Shown here in pieces: positions 35,424-44,607 of a DNA stretch of 64,000 bases (positions are counted from its first letter, which is position 1; each line of letters opens with the position of its first letter). This stretch comes from Neobacillus sp. WH10 (GTDB taxonomy: Bacteria; Bacillota; Bacilli; Bacillales; Cytobacillaceae): positions 558,001 through 622,000 of the forward strand of contig NZ_CP126110.1 in NCBI RefSeq assembly GCF_030123405.1, in the 5' to 3' direction. A model generated the notes under the pieces. The model ran no database searches and had not been told where the DNA came from. It was given only the letters and a program-made list of their open reading frames with translations. A program made the translations under genes and the position numbers.

Positions 35424-35537
35424 TTATTTTTGTTTAAAGTAATCGATAAAGGCATGGAAAATCTCAATGCCTTGGTAGGTAAGCATTCCTACCGCTGATA
35501 TCGAAAAGAACCCAATCATCAAAAAGCGGATCCACAT
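35424..35537 (-). CDS. 37-residue single-pass membrane peptide
   Basis: Reverse-strand frame MWIRFLMIGFFSISAVGMLT then YQGIEIFHAFIDYFKQK, with one hydrophobic helix and an amphipathic, basic-ended tail. A very good RBS (GGGAGGAAG) lies 6-7 bases upstream of the ATG and a terminator hairpin follows. It is 33 bases after the stop of the neighbouring two-helix protein and probably cotranscribed. Function unknown. Confidence 0.65.
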   Translation of the reverse strand: MWIRFLMIGFFSISAVGMLTYQGIEIFHAFIDYFKQK

Positions 35538-35570
35538 ATTTACTTCCTCCCTTATTTTTGATGTTTACCC

Positions 35571-35891
35571 TTATGATTCGGGAGTGAGGATTAAGTAGTT
35601 TGATTGATGAAATATGGGGATCAGAAAAATATGCTTTCTGTTAAACCTAAAAATCCAAAAAATGAGTGGAATTACGACTGTTAAAAGAATCAAGGAAAGC
35701 TGGAAGAGTATGTGCAGGTCGAATAGTTGTTTTTTCTCATCGTCCGTTTGCGACTTCGCCTTTGAATCATCTATGTTGATGATTGCTTTGATCGCAGAAT
35801 GTGAGTGTGAATTGGTGGTTGAAAAGTGTAAGAAATTAAAAGCAAGGAAGGCAAGGAGTAAGGGAATGGAAAAGGCCTTTATTTTTTTTAT
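35571..35891 (-). CDS. Two-TM small protein lacking a conventional start codon (ATA start or frameshift)
   Basis: A 106-codon open frame: a signal-like hydrophobic stretch (FSIPLLLAFLAFNFLHF), a polar middle (TTNSHSHSAIKAIINIDDSKAK), a second helix (LFQLSLILLTVVIPLIFWIF) and a basic tail. There is no ATG, GTG or TTG in frame between the upstream stop and the first helix. GGAAGGAG lies 9 bases before an ATA at 35891. Alternatively an eight-base A-run at 35882-35889 could hide a one-base frameshift joining an upstream GTG or ATG frame. Divergent from rlmCD. Function unknown. Confidence 0.5.
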   Translation of the reverse strand: MKKIKAFSIPLLLAFLAFNFLHFSTTNSHSHSAIKAIINIDDSKAKSQTDDEKKQLFDLHILFQLSLILLTVVIPLIFWIFRFNRKHIFLIPIFHQSNYLILTPES

Positions 35892-36078
35892 CGGTATCCA
35901 CTCCTTCCAATGAGATTGTTTTAATCATATCCACTTTTATTATATTTGGAAACAAAAATATTCTGACAATTTTCTTCGCTTTTGTTGAAAAAAGGCTATT
36001 ATCTTGCGCCAGGTTTCGCAATTAGCCTTTCTTTGTGATACAATCTTAGCTAGTCAAATCGTGTAAAGGAAGAAACGG

Positions 36079-37455
36079 ATGAGCAGACCATTACCAGTAA
36101 ACAAAAATGATTATATAGATGTAGTTTTCGAAGATTTAACCCATGACGGGGCAGCAGTAGCGAAAGTGGAAGGTTATCCGCTGTTTGTACCAAACGGGCT
36201 CCCGGGTGAAAGAGCCAAAGTTAAGGTGATTAAGACGGGCAAAGGCTACGGGATTGCACGCTTGATTGAGCTTTATGAAAAAAGCCCTTACCGAGTGGAT
36301 ATTGCAAGCAGCGAAAAGAACAAGTACGGCGGCTGCCAGCTCGAGCATATTAGCTATGAGGGTCAGCTGCAATACAAGGAAAATCAAGTTCGCCAAGTGC
36401 TTACTCGGATCGGCAAACTAGAAGATGTGGTCGTTCACCCGATTTTAGGGATGGATAACCCATGGCACTATCGTAACAAGGCTCAGGTACCTGTCGGTGA
36501 AAAGGAAGGCAAATTGATAGCCGGATTTTTTAAACCACGGAGTCATGAAATTGTCGATACGAATGAAAGCTTGATTCAGCTGCCGGAAATTAATGAAGCA
36601 GTTCAAGCTGTAAAGGAAATTTGCAGCAAGCTTGGCATCCCTGCCTATCACGAAGAATCCCATAAAGGTGTGCTCCGCCATATCATGGCACGGTACGGTC
36701 AGCAAACAGGCGAGCTAATGGTTGTGATCATTACAAGAACAGCAGAGCTTCCTCAGAAAAATAAGCTGGTTGAGGAAATTGTTGCCCGGCTACCAAAGGT
36801 GAAGTCGATTGTTCATAATGTGAATTCGAAGCGGACCAACGTCATTATGGGGGGGAAAACGACCATCCTTTGGGGAAATGAAGTCATCTATGATTACATT
36901 GGCGATGTAAAATTCGCTATATCAGCGCTGTCGTTTTATCAAGTGAACCCTGTACAGACAAAGGTTTTGTATGATAAGGCGCTGGAATATGCGGACTTAA
37001 GCGGTGAAGAAAACGTGATTGATGCCTATTGCGGCATCGGAACGATCTCATTATTTTTAGCGCAAAAAGCTCGTAAAGTTTTTGGAGTCGAAGTGGTTCC
37101 AGAGGCGATAGAAGATGCACGGCGAAATGCAGAATTGAATGGCATATCAAATGCTGAATTTGCAGCCGGGGAAGCAGAGGTTGTGATTCCGAAGTGGTAT
37201 AATGAGGGCAATGATGTAGATGTACTTGTCGTTGATCCACCACGCAAAGGCTGCGACGAGGCTTTGCTGCAAACGATTATTGACATGAAACCGAAGAAGG
37301 TTGTTTATGTTTCGTGTAATCCAGCTACACTGGCACGGGATTTACGGATTCTAGAAGACGGCGGGTATAAAACAGTGGAAGTGCAGCCGGTGGATATGTT
37401 CCCGATGACGACACATGTTGAAGCGGTCGCAAAGATTGAATTGGAAAATTTTTAA
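36079..37455 (+). CDS. rlmCD: 23S rRNA (uracil-5-)-methyltransferase RlmCD
   Basis: 458 residues. N-terminal TRAM domain (about 8-66), central domain, then a SAM-dependent catalytic domain with [19 protein letters not shown], the [14 protein letters not shown] motif and catalytic Cys in [12 protein letters not shown]. It methylates U747 and U1939 in B. subtilis 23S rRNA. Odd point: the usual iron-sulfur motif (C-x5-C-x2-C ahead of the QLxH segment) is reduced to a single Cys in [24 protein letters not shown] precedes the ATG. Strong terminator follows. Confidence 0.92.
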   Translation: MSRPLPVNKNDYIDVVFEDLTHDGAAVAKVEGYPLFVPNGLPGERAKVKVIKTGKGYGIARLIELYEKSPYRVDIASSEKNKYGGCQLEHISYEGQLQYKENQVRQVLTRIGKLEDVVVHPILGMDNPWHYRNKAQVPVGEKEGKLIAGFFKPRSHEIVDTNESLIQLPEINEAVQAVKEICSKLGIPAYHEESHKGVLRHIMARYGQQTGELMVVIITRTAELPQKNKLVEEIVARLPKVKSIVHNVNSKRTNVIMGGKTTILWGNEVIYDYIGDVKFAISALSFYQVNPVQTKVLYDKALEYADLSGEENVIDAYCGIGTISLFLAQKARKVFGVEVVPEAIEDARRNAELNGISNAEFAAGEAEVVIPKWYNEGNDVDVLVVDPPRKGCDEALLQTIIDMKPKKVVYVSCNPATLARDLRILEDGGYKTVEVQPVDMFPMTTHVEAVAKIELENF

Positions 37456-37477
37456 TTAGTTAAAAAAGAGAATAAAA

Positions 37478-37523
37478 TTAAGACCCAGCTTTGATTGTAT
37501 CTCAAAGCTGGGTCTTAATTTTT
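37478..37523. terminator. Intrinsic terminator after rlmCD
   Basis: TTAAGACCCAGCTTTGA / TCAAAGCTGGGTCTTAA, a perfect 17-bp stem with a 7-base loop, then TTTTT. It also fits termination toward the minus-strand side. Confidence 0.92.
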
Positions 37524-37610
37524 CAGAGGTCTATTAATGGATAATAACAATATAATATTCGATTTAGACAGTCACCATTAAAAACAGTTGAAAAATTCCC
37601 ATTTCTAAAA

Positions 37611-39029
37611 TTATAGTTTTTCGTTGCGGATATTGTATTTTTTTAACCGACGGATCAGAGAAGTTTGGGTAATTCCAAGAACATTTGCAGCTTTACGTGT
37701 AGTCTTATTTTCCTTAATTGCCTGTTCAATAATTTTTTTTTCCATTCTTTCGATAATCTCGCTTAATTTGTTGCCTTTTTTCAGAGATTCAAAAGTTTCA
37801 TTTTCCATGGTTACTGAAAGAAAGCGCTCTGGTAAATCATCAATCGTGATTTCTTCCTTTTTAGCCATAATGACGAGCTGCTCAACAGTATTTTCCAACT
37901 CGCGTATATTTCCCGGCCACTGATAACGTTGTAAAATATCTATCGTTTGCCTCGAGAAGGTCCGTGTCTGGCTGAATAACTGGTTAAATTTTTGCAAATA
38001 GAAATGGAGAAACGGAAAAATATCTTCTTTCCGCTCGCGCAGCGGCGGAATGTTTATTGGTAAAACATGAAGGCGATAATATAGGTCGGCTCGGAATTTT
38101 CCCTCTTTTACCATTTCCTCGATCTTGCGGTTTGTTGCTGCAATAATGCGAATATCAGCCTTTACTAACTGTGAACCGCCAATAGGCATATAGGTCTTGT
38201 CCTGTATTAATTGGAGGAGCTTAGGTTGCAGATGTAGCGGAAGTTCACTAATTTCATCTAAAAAAAGCGTTCCTTTTTCAGCCAGTTTGACCAGCCCTGG
38301 CTTCCCTTTTGAATTAGCACCTGTAAAGGCTCCCTTGTGATAGCCGAAGAGTTCAGATTCGAGAAGTGTATCGGGAATTGCTGCACAATTTAAGTGGACA
38401 AAGGGTTGACTGTTTCGTTCGCTTAAATCGTGAATCCGCTTTGAAACTACGTTTTTTCCAACTCCTGTTTCTCCGTTAATGAGGACAGTTGAATCTACAC
38501 TTGCCACTCTTTCCATGATTTCAGCAAGCAAATTATGTACTTTGCTATGTCCGATGAAGGATTGTTCCTTCTTGCTTAGATTATACCGGGTATTCATTTT
38601 TTTTATTTCTAGTAAATACCGCTTTAATACAGGGGCTAATTCTTCTAATTCTAGTTGGGAAATATTCTCTATCCAATTGCTTATATCATGACCATGTGCT
38701 ACAAAATAAATGGGGTTCTCCTGCTCATCCAAAATAATTTCCCCTGTTACTGTCATCTTATTTCCACCGGTAATTTCTTGCACAGTGGTTACAGTACTTC
38801 CATTTTGTAAAGCCATTTCGATTACGGAAGGAGTGAATGCACCCTCATTTTTCAGAACGAAAATATTCCTACCAATCAAATCTTCCTTTCTTTTGTTAAG
38901 AATCTTACAACCAGCTTGGTTTACCCACATAATCCTTCCATTTTTGTCAACAATATTCATCCCGCTTTCAAGACTGTCGAGAATTTTTAAGAGATATTTG
39001 GTTTCAATTTGGACAGGAAAATCGTACAT
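37611..39029 (-). CDS. Sigma-54-dependent transcriptional activator with PAS domain
   Basis: About 472 residues. PAS domain (about 12-125: MNIVDKNGRIMWVNQAGC), then a sigma-54 AAA+ domain with GETGVGKNVVSKRIH (Walker A), ELFGYHKGAFTGANSKGKPG (GAFTGA contact loop), GTLFLDEISELPLHLQ (Walker B) and the arginine finger region. A Fis-type HTH closes the protein (ENKTTRKAANVLGITQTSLIRRLKKY). AGGAGG before ATG 39029 sets the start. Divergent from the amidohydrolase operon, which has a -24/-12 promoter, so that operon is its obvious target. The PAS domain probably senses the ligand. Confidence 0.92.
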   Translation of the reverse strand: MYDFPVQIETKYLLKILDSLESGMNIVDKNGRIMWVNQAGCKILNKRKEDLIGRNIFVLKNEGAFTPSVIEMALQNGSTVTTVQEITGGNKMTVTGEIILDEQENPIYFVAHGHDISNWIENISQLELEELAPVLKRYLLEIKKMNTRYNLSKKEQSFIGHSKVHNLLAEIMERVASVDSTVLINGETGVGKNVVSKRIHDLSERNSQPFVHLNCAAIPDTLLESELFGYHKGAFTGANSKGKPGLVKLAEKGTLFLDEISELPLHLQPKLLQLIQDKTYMPIGGSQLVKADIRIIAATNRKIEEMVKEGKFRADLYYRLHVLPINIPPLRERKEDIFPFLHFYLQKFNQLFSQTRTFSRQTIDILQRYQWPGNIRELENTVEQLVIMAKKEEITIDDLPERFLSVTMENETFESLKKGNKLSEIIERMEKKIIEQAIKENKTTRKAANVLGITQTSLIRRLKKYNIRNEKL

Positions 39030-39058
39030 GGCTTGAATCCTCCTATGAACGCAGCTAA

Positions 39059-39082
39059 TTTTGAACCACAAGTGGTTCAAAA
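39059..39082. promoter_or_regulatory. 24-bp palindrome, candidate upstream activator site
   Basis: Perfect inverted repeat with 11-bp arms (TTTTGAACCAC / GTGGTTCAAAA) around AA. It is about 177 bases upstream of the predicted sigma-54 start and 30 bases upstream of the activator gene. The position suits a UAS and possible autoregulation. Confidence 0.65.
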
Positions 39083-39221
39083 AAGAGAGAATTTAGTGAA
39101 ATGAATGAACCATTTATGAATCTGTTGAAACGACTTTAGTTCATTATATCTCACAATAGTTGGATTCAAGGTGATTATTTATAATTTTCTGTATATTTAT
39201 TCTACTTTCGTTACAAATTTA

Positions 39222-39238
39222 TGGCATGATTATTGCAT
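39222..39238 (+). promoter_or_regulatory. Sigma-54 (-24/-12) promoter of the amidohydrolase operon
   Basis: TGGCAT-N5-TTGCAT, matching the TGGCAC-N5-TTGCA consensus with GG at 39223-39224 and GC at 39235-39236 exactly 10 bases apart. Predicted start near 39248 leaves a leader of about 125 bases. Confidence 0.88.
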
Positions 39239-39373
39239 TGTAAAAGTGTACCCCGCGGAATTATTAATTAATACAAGGAGGTATTTAATAAAAATTTCAT
39301 TTATTAGGATTTCTTCCTTTTATCGGAGTGTTAGGGGGGCGCAATCAAAAAATGAAAAAAGGATGGTGTATTT

Positions 39374-40999
39374 ATGAATGCAAATTTAGTATTTATCAAT
39401 GGTGAAGTTATTACAGCAGACAGACAAAACTCAATAGTAGAATCTGTAGCAATAAAGGATAATCGAATAATTGGGGTCGGTTCAAATTTAGAAATGAAGG
39501 AATTCATTGGGGAGAAGACTGAAGTCATTGACTTAGCAGGCAAATCCCTTCTTCCTGGATTTATTGATTCTCACACACACCTGGTTTTATATGGGGTTTT
39601 TCAGTTGAATATCAGTTGTAAAGAAAGTCATATCGACTCTGTTGCAGCTTTGCTGAATGATCTTAAGAAAAAAGCATTGGAAACTCCTAAAGGTGAATGG
39701 ATAAGAGCATGGGGGTTTAATGAAACCACGATAAAGGAAAAGCGGTATCCAACGATTGCTGAGCTAGACGCAATTTCTACCGATCATCCAATCATCATTT
39801 CTCGAACATGTGGACATATCTGTATCGTAAACACAGCAGCAATGGAGAAGGCTGGATTTGACGAAAAGACACAGAATCCTCAAGGTGGAATAATTGAAAA
39901 AAATGAGAATGGGGAACTCACAGGTAAATTATTTGAAGCTGCCAATATGAAGATGAATGATGTAGCGAGCTATACAGATGATGAACTTATGAAAGCTGTT
40001 AAAATCGCGTCGGATCATTTCATTTCAGGGGGGATCACGAGTATTCATGAAGCGGCTACTTTTGATTCTAATTGCTATCGTTTGTTACAAACAGCTATAA
40101 AAACCAAAGACATCCGTGTTCGGGTATATGCAATAATTGGTACCATAAATGAATCCGATAAATTTGTAAATAAAATGATGAATGCAGGGATAGTAACCGG
40201 TACAGGGGATGAAAAATTTAGAGTCGGTCCGGCTAAAATATTTTTAGATGGAAGTAGCTCTGGTCCAACGATTGCAACTCGAGAACCCTACTCCAGCGAT
40301 CCTAACAATTACGGGATTCTTTATTATAGTGAGGAAGAAATATACAAAGTTCTAGGTGAAGCACATAAAAAAGGCTATCAAATTACCGTACACGCTCAAG
40401 GTGATAAAGCCATTGAAATGTATTTAAATTGCGTAGAAAGAGCGTTAAAAGAAGCTCCAAGGAAAAATCACCGTCATCGAATCGAGCATGCAGGGGTTTC
40501 AACCCTGGATTTACAAGAAAGAATGAAACAACTTGAAGTCATCCCTATTCCAAACCCACCATTTCCATATGAATATGGCGAGATATATGCTCACAATTAT
40601 GGTGAACGTGTTAATTATATGTACGCTGCTCGCGATTATATAGATAAAGGTATTGTTGCAGCGGGTAGTTCAGATGCACCGGTTACAGATTATAACCCTT
40701 TATTAGGAATTCATACTGCAGTTAATAGAAAAAGCCAATTTGGAGCCGAAATTGGCACGAATCAATCCATTAGTGTACTAGAAGCTATTAAACTTTACAC
40801 ATGGAATGGCGCTTATGCAAGCTTTGAAGAGGATATAAAAGGCAGCCTAGAGGTAGGAAAATTAGCTGATTTAGTTATTTTAAGCGAAAGTATTTTAAAA
40901 GCTGACCCAGACCGTATTAAGGATTTGAAAGTAGAGACAACGATTATTGATGGAGAAATTGCCTATCAAAAGGAAAATGATTTAATGATGAAAAATTAG
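39374..40999 (+). CDS. Amidohydrolase family protein (YtcJ-like)
   Basis: 541 residues. Metal-dependent hydrolase fold: N-terminal beta sandwich (FINGEVITADRQNSIVESVAI), metal-binding HTH in LLPGFIDSHTHLVLYG (about 58-73), VHAQGD, HRIEHAGV and SSDAPVTDYNPLLGIHTAVNR, then LEVGKLADLVILSES. This is the amidohydrolase 3 (YtcJ) group, acting on C-N bonds of unknown substrates. ATG 39374 follows AAAGGATGG. First gene of a sigma-54-controlled run with a transporter, so the substrate is probably imported by the downstream SSS protein. Confidence 0.9.
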   Translation: MNANLVFINGEVITADRQNSIVESVAIKDNRIIGVGSNLEMKEFIGEKTEVIDLAGKSLLPGFIDSHTHLVLYGVFQLNISCKESHIDSVAALLNDLKKKALETPKGEWIRAWGFNETTIKEKRYPTIAELDAISTDHPIIISRTCGHICIVNTAAMEKAGFDEKTQNPQGGIIEKNENGELTGKLFEAANMKMNDVASYTDDELMKAVKIASDHFISGGITSIHEAATFDSNCYRLLQTAIKTKDIRVRVYAIIGTINESDKFVNKMMNAGIVTGTGDEKFRVGPAKIFLDGSSSGPTIATREPYSSDPNNYGILYYSEEEIYKVLGEAHKKGYQITVHAQGDKAIEMYLNCVERALKEAPRKNHRHRIEHAGVSTLDLQERMKQLEVIPIPNPPFPYEYGEIYAHNYGERVNYMYAARDYIDKGIVAAGSSDAPVTDYNPLLGIHTAVNRKSQFGAEIGTNQSISVLEAIKLYTWNGAYASFEEDIKGSLEVGKLADLVILSESILKADPDRIKDLKVETTIIDGEIAYQKENDLMMKN

Positions 41000-41008
41000 A
41001 TCTAAGCT

Positions 41009-41080
41009 AAAGGATTTGTTAATAAAAAGCGTTTCATTACAATTCTATGAATTTCACATAATTCTATTAACAAATCCTTT
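41009..41080 (+). other. Long-loop inverted repeat between amidohydrolase and DUF3311 gene
   Basis: 16-bp perfect arms (AAAGGATTTGTTAATA / TATTAACAAATCCTTT) enclosing about 40 bases. Followed by TTATGATC, not a T-run. Possibly an mRNA-stability or partial terminator element within the operon. Confidence 0.6.
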
Positions 41081-41140
41081 TATGATCTTGGCTCTTAATC
41101 CATAAATATTCAAACTATAAAATAGGAGGTTGGGCATAAC

Positions 41141-41341
41141 TTGAAATATATTAAACTTTTACTCTTAATACCTTTTATAGGGGTTGTAGGTTTCTTACCA
41201 TATGCAAATAAAATAGAGCCGTACGTGTTAGGAATGCCTTTTCTTTTATTCTGGATTGTATTTTGGATGGTCTTTTCCTCGATTATTTTAACCATCGTTT
41301 ATAAGCTTGATCCTGATAATCAAGGGAGTGAGACAGAATGA
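41141..41341 (+). CDS. DUF3311 small membrane protein
   Basis: 66 residues with two hydrophobic segments (LLLLIPFIGVVGFLPYAN and FLLFWIVFWMVFSSIILT) and the end YKLDP, the DUF3311 pattern. Members nearly always sit next to a sodium/solute symporter gene, as here: it overlaps the downstream SSS gene by ATGA. The TTG start at 41141 follows AGGAGG with an 11-base spacer. Probably an accessory subunit of the transporter (inference from conserved pairing). Confidence 0.85.
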   Translation: MKYIKLLLLIPFIGVVGFLPYANKIEPYVLGMPFLLFWIVFWMVFSSIILTIVYKLDPDNQGSETE

Positions 41342-42828
41342 ATATATCATTATTAATTATTTTCATTTTCTTAATCCTAGCTCTTTATTTAGGGATAGCA
41401 GCAAGAAAAGGGAAAGATATGAATTTGCAGCAATTTTCAGTTGGTGGAAGAGGTTTTGGAACCTTGTTCGTATTTCTATTAATAGCTGGAGAGGTTTATA
41501 CGACTTTTACGTTTCTAGGCGGAAGTGGTTGGGCGTATTCCAAAGGCGCTGCTGCATATTATGTGCCCACGTATATATTTCTAGCATATATAATATCTTA
41601 TTGGATTGCACCTAAAATTTGGAGATATGGTAAAGAACATGGTATTATTTCACAACCTGACTATTTTGTATCTAAATACGATAGTCGTGCACTGGGGATT
41701 ATAGTAGCTATTGTGGGAAGTTTAGCGCTTGTACCCTATATTTGTATACAAATGAAAGGGTTAGGGATCATTGTTTCAGAAGCTTCTTACGGAGCTATTT
41801 CACCAGTAGTTGCAAGTGTTATCGGTGCAATAGTTATTACAACATATGTGATATTTTCTGGTATACATGGCTCAGCTTGGACAGCTGTGATTAAAGATAT
41901 TATGATTTTGGGAGTAGTTGTTTTTTTAGGCATATACATCCCTATCCACTATTTTGGCGGGATTGAGCAAATGTTTAAGTCTGTTCAGGCCGTTAAACCT
42001 GAATTGTTAACGTTAGCCAATCAGGGACTAAGTGTACCGTGGTTCATCTCTACTATCCTTTTAAATGCAATATCTTTTTATTTATTACCGACTTCTTTCA
42101 CTGTGGTTTTCTCAGCAAATGGTGAAAAAGCACTTCGCAAAAATGCAATTACCCTACCTTTATACACTATATTATTACTGTTCGTTTTTTTTATTGGCTT
42201 TGCAGCTATCGTACAAATCCCTGGTTTACAAGGAGCTGATGGAGATCTTTCTCTTTTAAAATTATCTATTCAAACATTTGATCCTTGGGTCATCGGAATA
42301 GTTGGAGCAGCTGGTTTACTAACGGCTTTAGTACCAGCATCTGTTATGTTAATGTCTGCATCTGTTGGCTTAACAAAAGGTGTTTACAATGTTATTTTTC
42401 CAAAAGCTACCGAAAAACAACAATTAGTAGCCTCAAAATTATTCATCATAATCCTATCTTTGACTGCTTTAATCTTCACCGTATCTGGCGGGGCAGCACT
42501 TGCACTGTTAAACATCATGTCATACAGTCTTATCGCACAATTGGCACCTGCATTATTCCTTAGCTTTTCCTCTAAAAATATTATTAATAAATATGGCGCA
42601 ATGACTGGAATTATTTCAGGAGTGCTCATTGTATTATATGCTACGATTTTCAATGTAAAAATCGCAACCTTTTTTCCAACAGTCCCACACACTATTAACG
42701 ACATTAGTACAGGAGCAATAGCATTATTTATAAATATTGTAATAACAACTATAGTAAGTTTAGCTTCAAAAAATATACCGATTATAAAGGGGGGCCACCA
42801 ACAAAACGCAGAAAATATTCGTTATTAA
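41338..42828 (+). CDS. Sodium:solute symporter (SSS family, YhjB-like)
   Basis: 496 residues, about 13 membrane helices. SSS pattern: FSVGGRGFGTLFVFLLIAGEVYT (about 31-53) with GGSGWAY, the YISYWIAPKIWRYGKEHGIIS loop, and VFSGIHGSAWTAVIKD. It couples solute uptake to Na+. The DUF3311 partner overlaps it upstream. With the amidohydrolase and sigma-54 activator it forms a catabolic cassette; the substrate is unknown. The C-terminus is hydrophilic and short. Terminator at 42856. Confidence 0.9.
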   Translation: MNISLLIIFIFLILALYLGIAARKGKDMNLQQFSVGGRGFGTLFVFLLIAGEVYTTFTFLGGSGWAYSKGAAAYYVPTYIFLAYIISYWIAPKIWRYGKEHGIISQPDYFVSKYDSRALGIIVAIVGSLALVPYICIQMKGLGIIVSEASYGAISPVVASVIGAIVITTYVIFSGIHGSAWTAVIKDIMILGVVVFLGIYIPIHYFGGIEQMFKSVQAVKPELLTLANQGLSVPWFISTILLNAISFYLLPTSFTVVFSANGEKALRKNAITLPLYTILLLFVFFIGFAAIVQIPGLQGADGDLSLLKLSIQTFDPWVIGIVGAAGLLTALVPASVMLMSASVGLTKGVYNVIFPKATEKQQLVASKLFIIILSLTALIFTVSGGAALALLNIMSYSLIAQLAPALFLSFSSKNIINKYGAMTGIISGVLIVLYATIFNVKIATFFPTVPHTINDISTGAIALFINIVITTIVSLASKNIPIIKGGHQQNAENIRY

Positions 42829-42855
42829 GACCTATATTAAAAAATTTAAAAAATG

Positions 42856-42897
42856 AAGGACGGTACATATTGAACATGACAATATGTACCGCCCTTT
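42856..42897 (+). terminator. Intrinsic terminator of the SSS operon
   Basis: CGGTACATATTG / CAATATGTACCG stem extended by flanking GGA/CCC-type pairs, then TTTT. After it, 42898-43170 holds no gene that I can see, only a TACCCTGGGGGTCAGGCC motif. Confidence 0.8.
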
Positions 42898-43170
42898 TGA
42901 TGTACTTTATTTAACTGACATACCGGTTAAATAAAATGCCCAATTTCTCAATTTGGTTCTGGTGCAAAAACCTCAAAACTATTTTAATTAATCTCTAAAA
43001 CTGGAACACACTGATACTATTACTCAAAAAAGGGTGTGATTTAATAGAAAAGCAAAATTTGTATAAGAGCCTGTATAAGTGCATGTCCCCCTGTAAGGTA
43101 ATGCTTTTATACCCTGGGGGTCAGGCCTCTTTTTAGCAAAGTACAGGCCTCGACAACCGATTAATTCAAA

Positions 43171-43323
43171 CTATTATACATGTGAAACCAAAGAACCTAA
43201 TCGACATTGGCAAAAGACATATAAGTCATGAGTTCAAAATATGAAGTCAAATACATTCAGCCGGTTGATATGTTTCCACATACGACACACGGTGAAGCGA
43301 TTGTTAAATTGGTTTTAAGTTAG
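43171..43323 (+). pseudogene. C-terminal remnant of a second RumA/RlmCD-type methyltransferase
   Basis: One frame reads STLAKDI, stop, [19 protein letters not shown] then [13 protein letters not shown] and a stop at 43321. This aligns with the end of the intact RlmCD ([11 protein letters not shown] ... [19 protein letters not shown]). In-frame TGA (43183) and TAA (43198, 43222) show decay. It differs enough from the intact gene to come from a paralogue, not a recent duplication. Marks the left side of the accessory region. Confidence 0.8.
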
Positions 43324-43388
43324 GGACCTTTTTGGTATTTTCCCGCGAACCGTTCATAAGTTAAATAATCAATTAAATGAAAGTTTAG

Positions 43389-43424
43389 AGAAGATCATTA
43401 TTGAAAATGGTCTTCTTTTTTATT
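43389..43424 (+). terminator. Intrinsic terminator downstream of methyltransferase remnant
   Basis: AGAAGATCATT / AATGGTCTTCT stem (one G.U pair) followed by TTTTTT. Possibly the old terminator of the decayed gene. Confidence 0.75.
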
Positions 43425-43576
43425 TTTCATTAAGAGTTCTCTTAGGAAGGAATTTGCAATTTATTGTCGAAAGTCTATTTTATTACATTGGGTCCCAGTA
43501 CATACCTGCAAATATTAACTGTATTATGTTTGGGAAATAGTACAGATAAAAAGCGTAATTAAAGGAGAGCTTTATT

Positions 43577-44470
43577 TTGACTTACTGGCATGGAAAATTA
43601 AAGAAAGAAATAAATAAATTAAGTCAAAGCTATCGGATTTTAGAATCAACCGGGGATGATAAAAGATTTTTAAATTTATGCAGAGGATATAAGTCTGATA
43701 GGAACAGAATTCAAAAAGAAATATTACACAAATACTCAGATTTATTCGCTGTTATACAAGGTATAAGAAAATTAAGTGTTCTTGGTGTTCAAAATGTAGA
43801 CCTATTAGTCTATAAAAATGAAGTTGATTTTCAAAATTGTATTAAAAGATACAATGCAATTAATTCATTGATGATTAAGTACATAGATGTTTTTGATGAG
43901 ATAATTTGCCTTTTAGAAAATGGCTTTCCTGACGGTGCTATGCAAAGATGGAGAACATTGCTCGAGTATTCGATAATCATTATTTTCATCCTGGAGCAAG
44001 GTGAAAAGGTAGCAGAAGCGTATTCTAAGAATTTATTAAATTCTATAGTATGCGAATTGCACCCAAGAACGAACTTTGCTTGGGCTAAAGTGGCAAACTG
44101 TTTTAAGGAAGAAAAACAGATCACTATAACAAAGATGTTAGATAACTTATATGGGATTGATACTGTAACAAAAAAATGGTTTCTGCCTATGTATAAAATT
44201 ACATCTCAATCTATCCATGGTTCATCATTTGGTGTTAACTTATCTTTTAATGATCATATATCAATAGTTATTAATGATTTGGATACAAAAAACGCTAATC
44301 ACTATACTGGAGGAATTCGCACAGTAATTACCCATACTATGATACTTTTAAGTCAAACCTTTAAAATATATTTTGATACATTTCCTGATAAGGGAATGAA
44401 TATTAAAAATCTTTGGAACGAACTATTCAATGAATATGTAAAAGTATATAAACGTCTTTTAGAAAAGTAG
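43577..44470 (+). CDS. DUF5677-like helical protein
   Basis: 297 residues, mostly helical, no signal or membrane anchor. The segment LLENGFPDGAMQRWRTLLEYSIIIIFI (about 116-142) matches the DUF5677 core (glycine, then WR-x-LLE). The rest has conserved-looking YSKN and HPRTNFAWAK stretches. The TTG start at 43577 follows AAAGGAGAG with an 8-base spacer. AT-rich compared with the chromosomal genes. First gene of a three-gene accessory cassette with two nuclease-like proteins. Function unknown; DUF5677 proteins are often seen in defence or mobile islands. Confidence 0.75.
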   Translation: MTYWHGKLKKEINKLSQSYRILESTGDDKRFLNLCRGYKSDRNRIQKEILHKYSDLFAVIQGIRKLSVLGVQNVDLLVYKNEVDFQNCIKRYNAINSLMIKYIDVFDEIICLLENGFPDGAMQRWRTLLEYSIIIIFILEQGEKVAEAYSKNLLNSIVCELHPRTNFAWAKVANCFKEEKQITITKMLDNLYGIDTVTKKWFLPMYKITSQSIHGSSFGVNLSFNDHISIVINDLDTKNANHYTGGIRTVITHTMILLSQTFKIYFDTFPDKGMNIKNLWNELFNEYVKVYKRLLEK

Positions 44471-44607
44471 AGGGGGTAAGGGTCGGAATCATGCTCTTTA
44501 TTTTACTTGTATTAGTAACCTAAACCTACTCATGGTAGCTTTTTTAGTAAATCAGAAAACATTTTGTCTAATCGTTAAAAATTTTAAAGTTCAAAAAGGA
44601 GATAATT

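Noticed and set aside
35614..35913. 99-codon plus-strand frame
   Set aside because: The opposite strand encodes a two-helix protein of better quality over the same bases.
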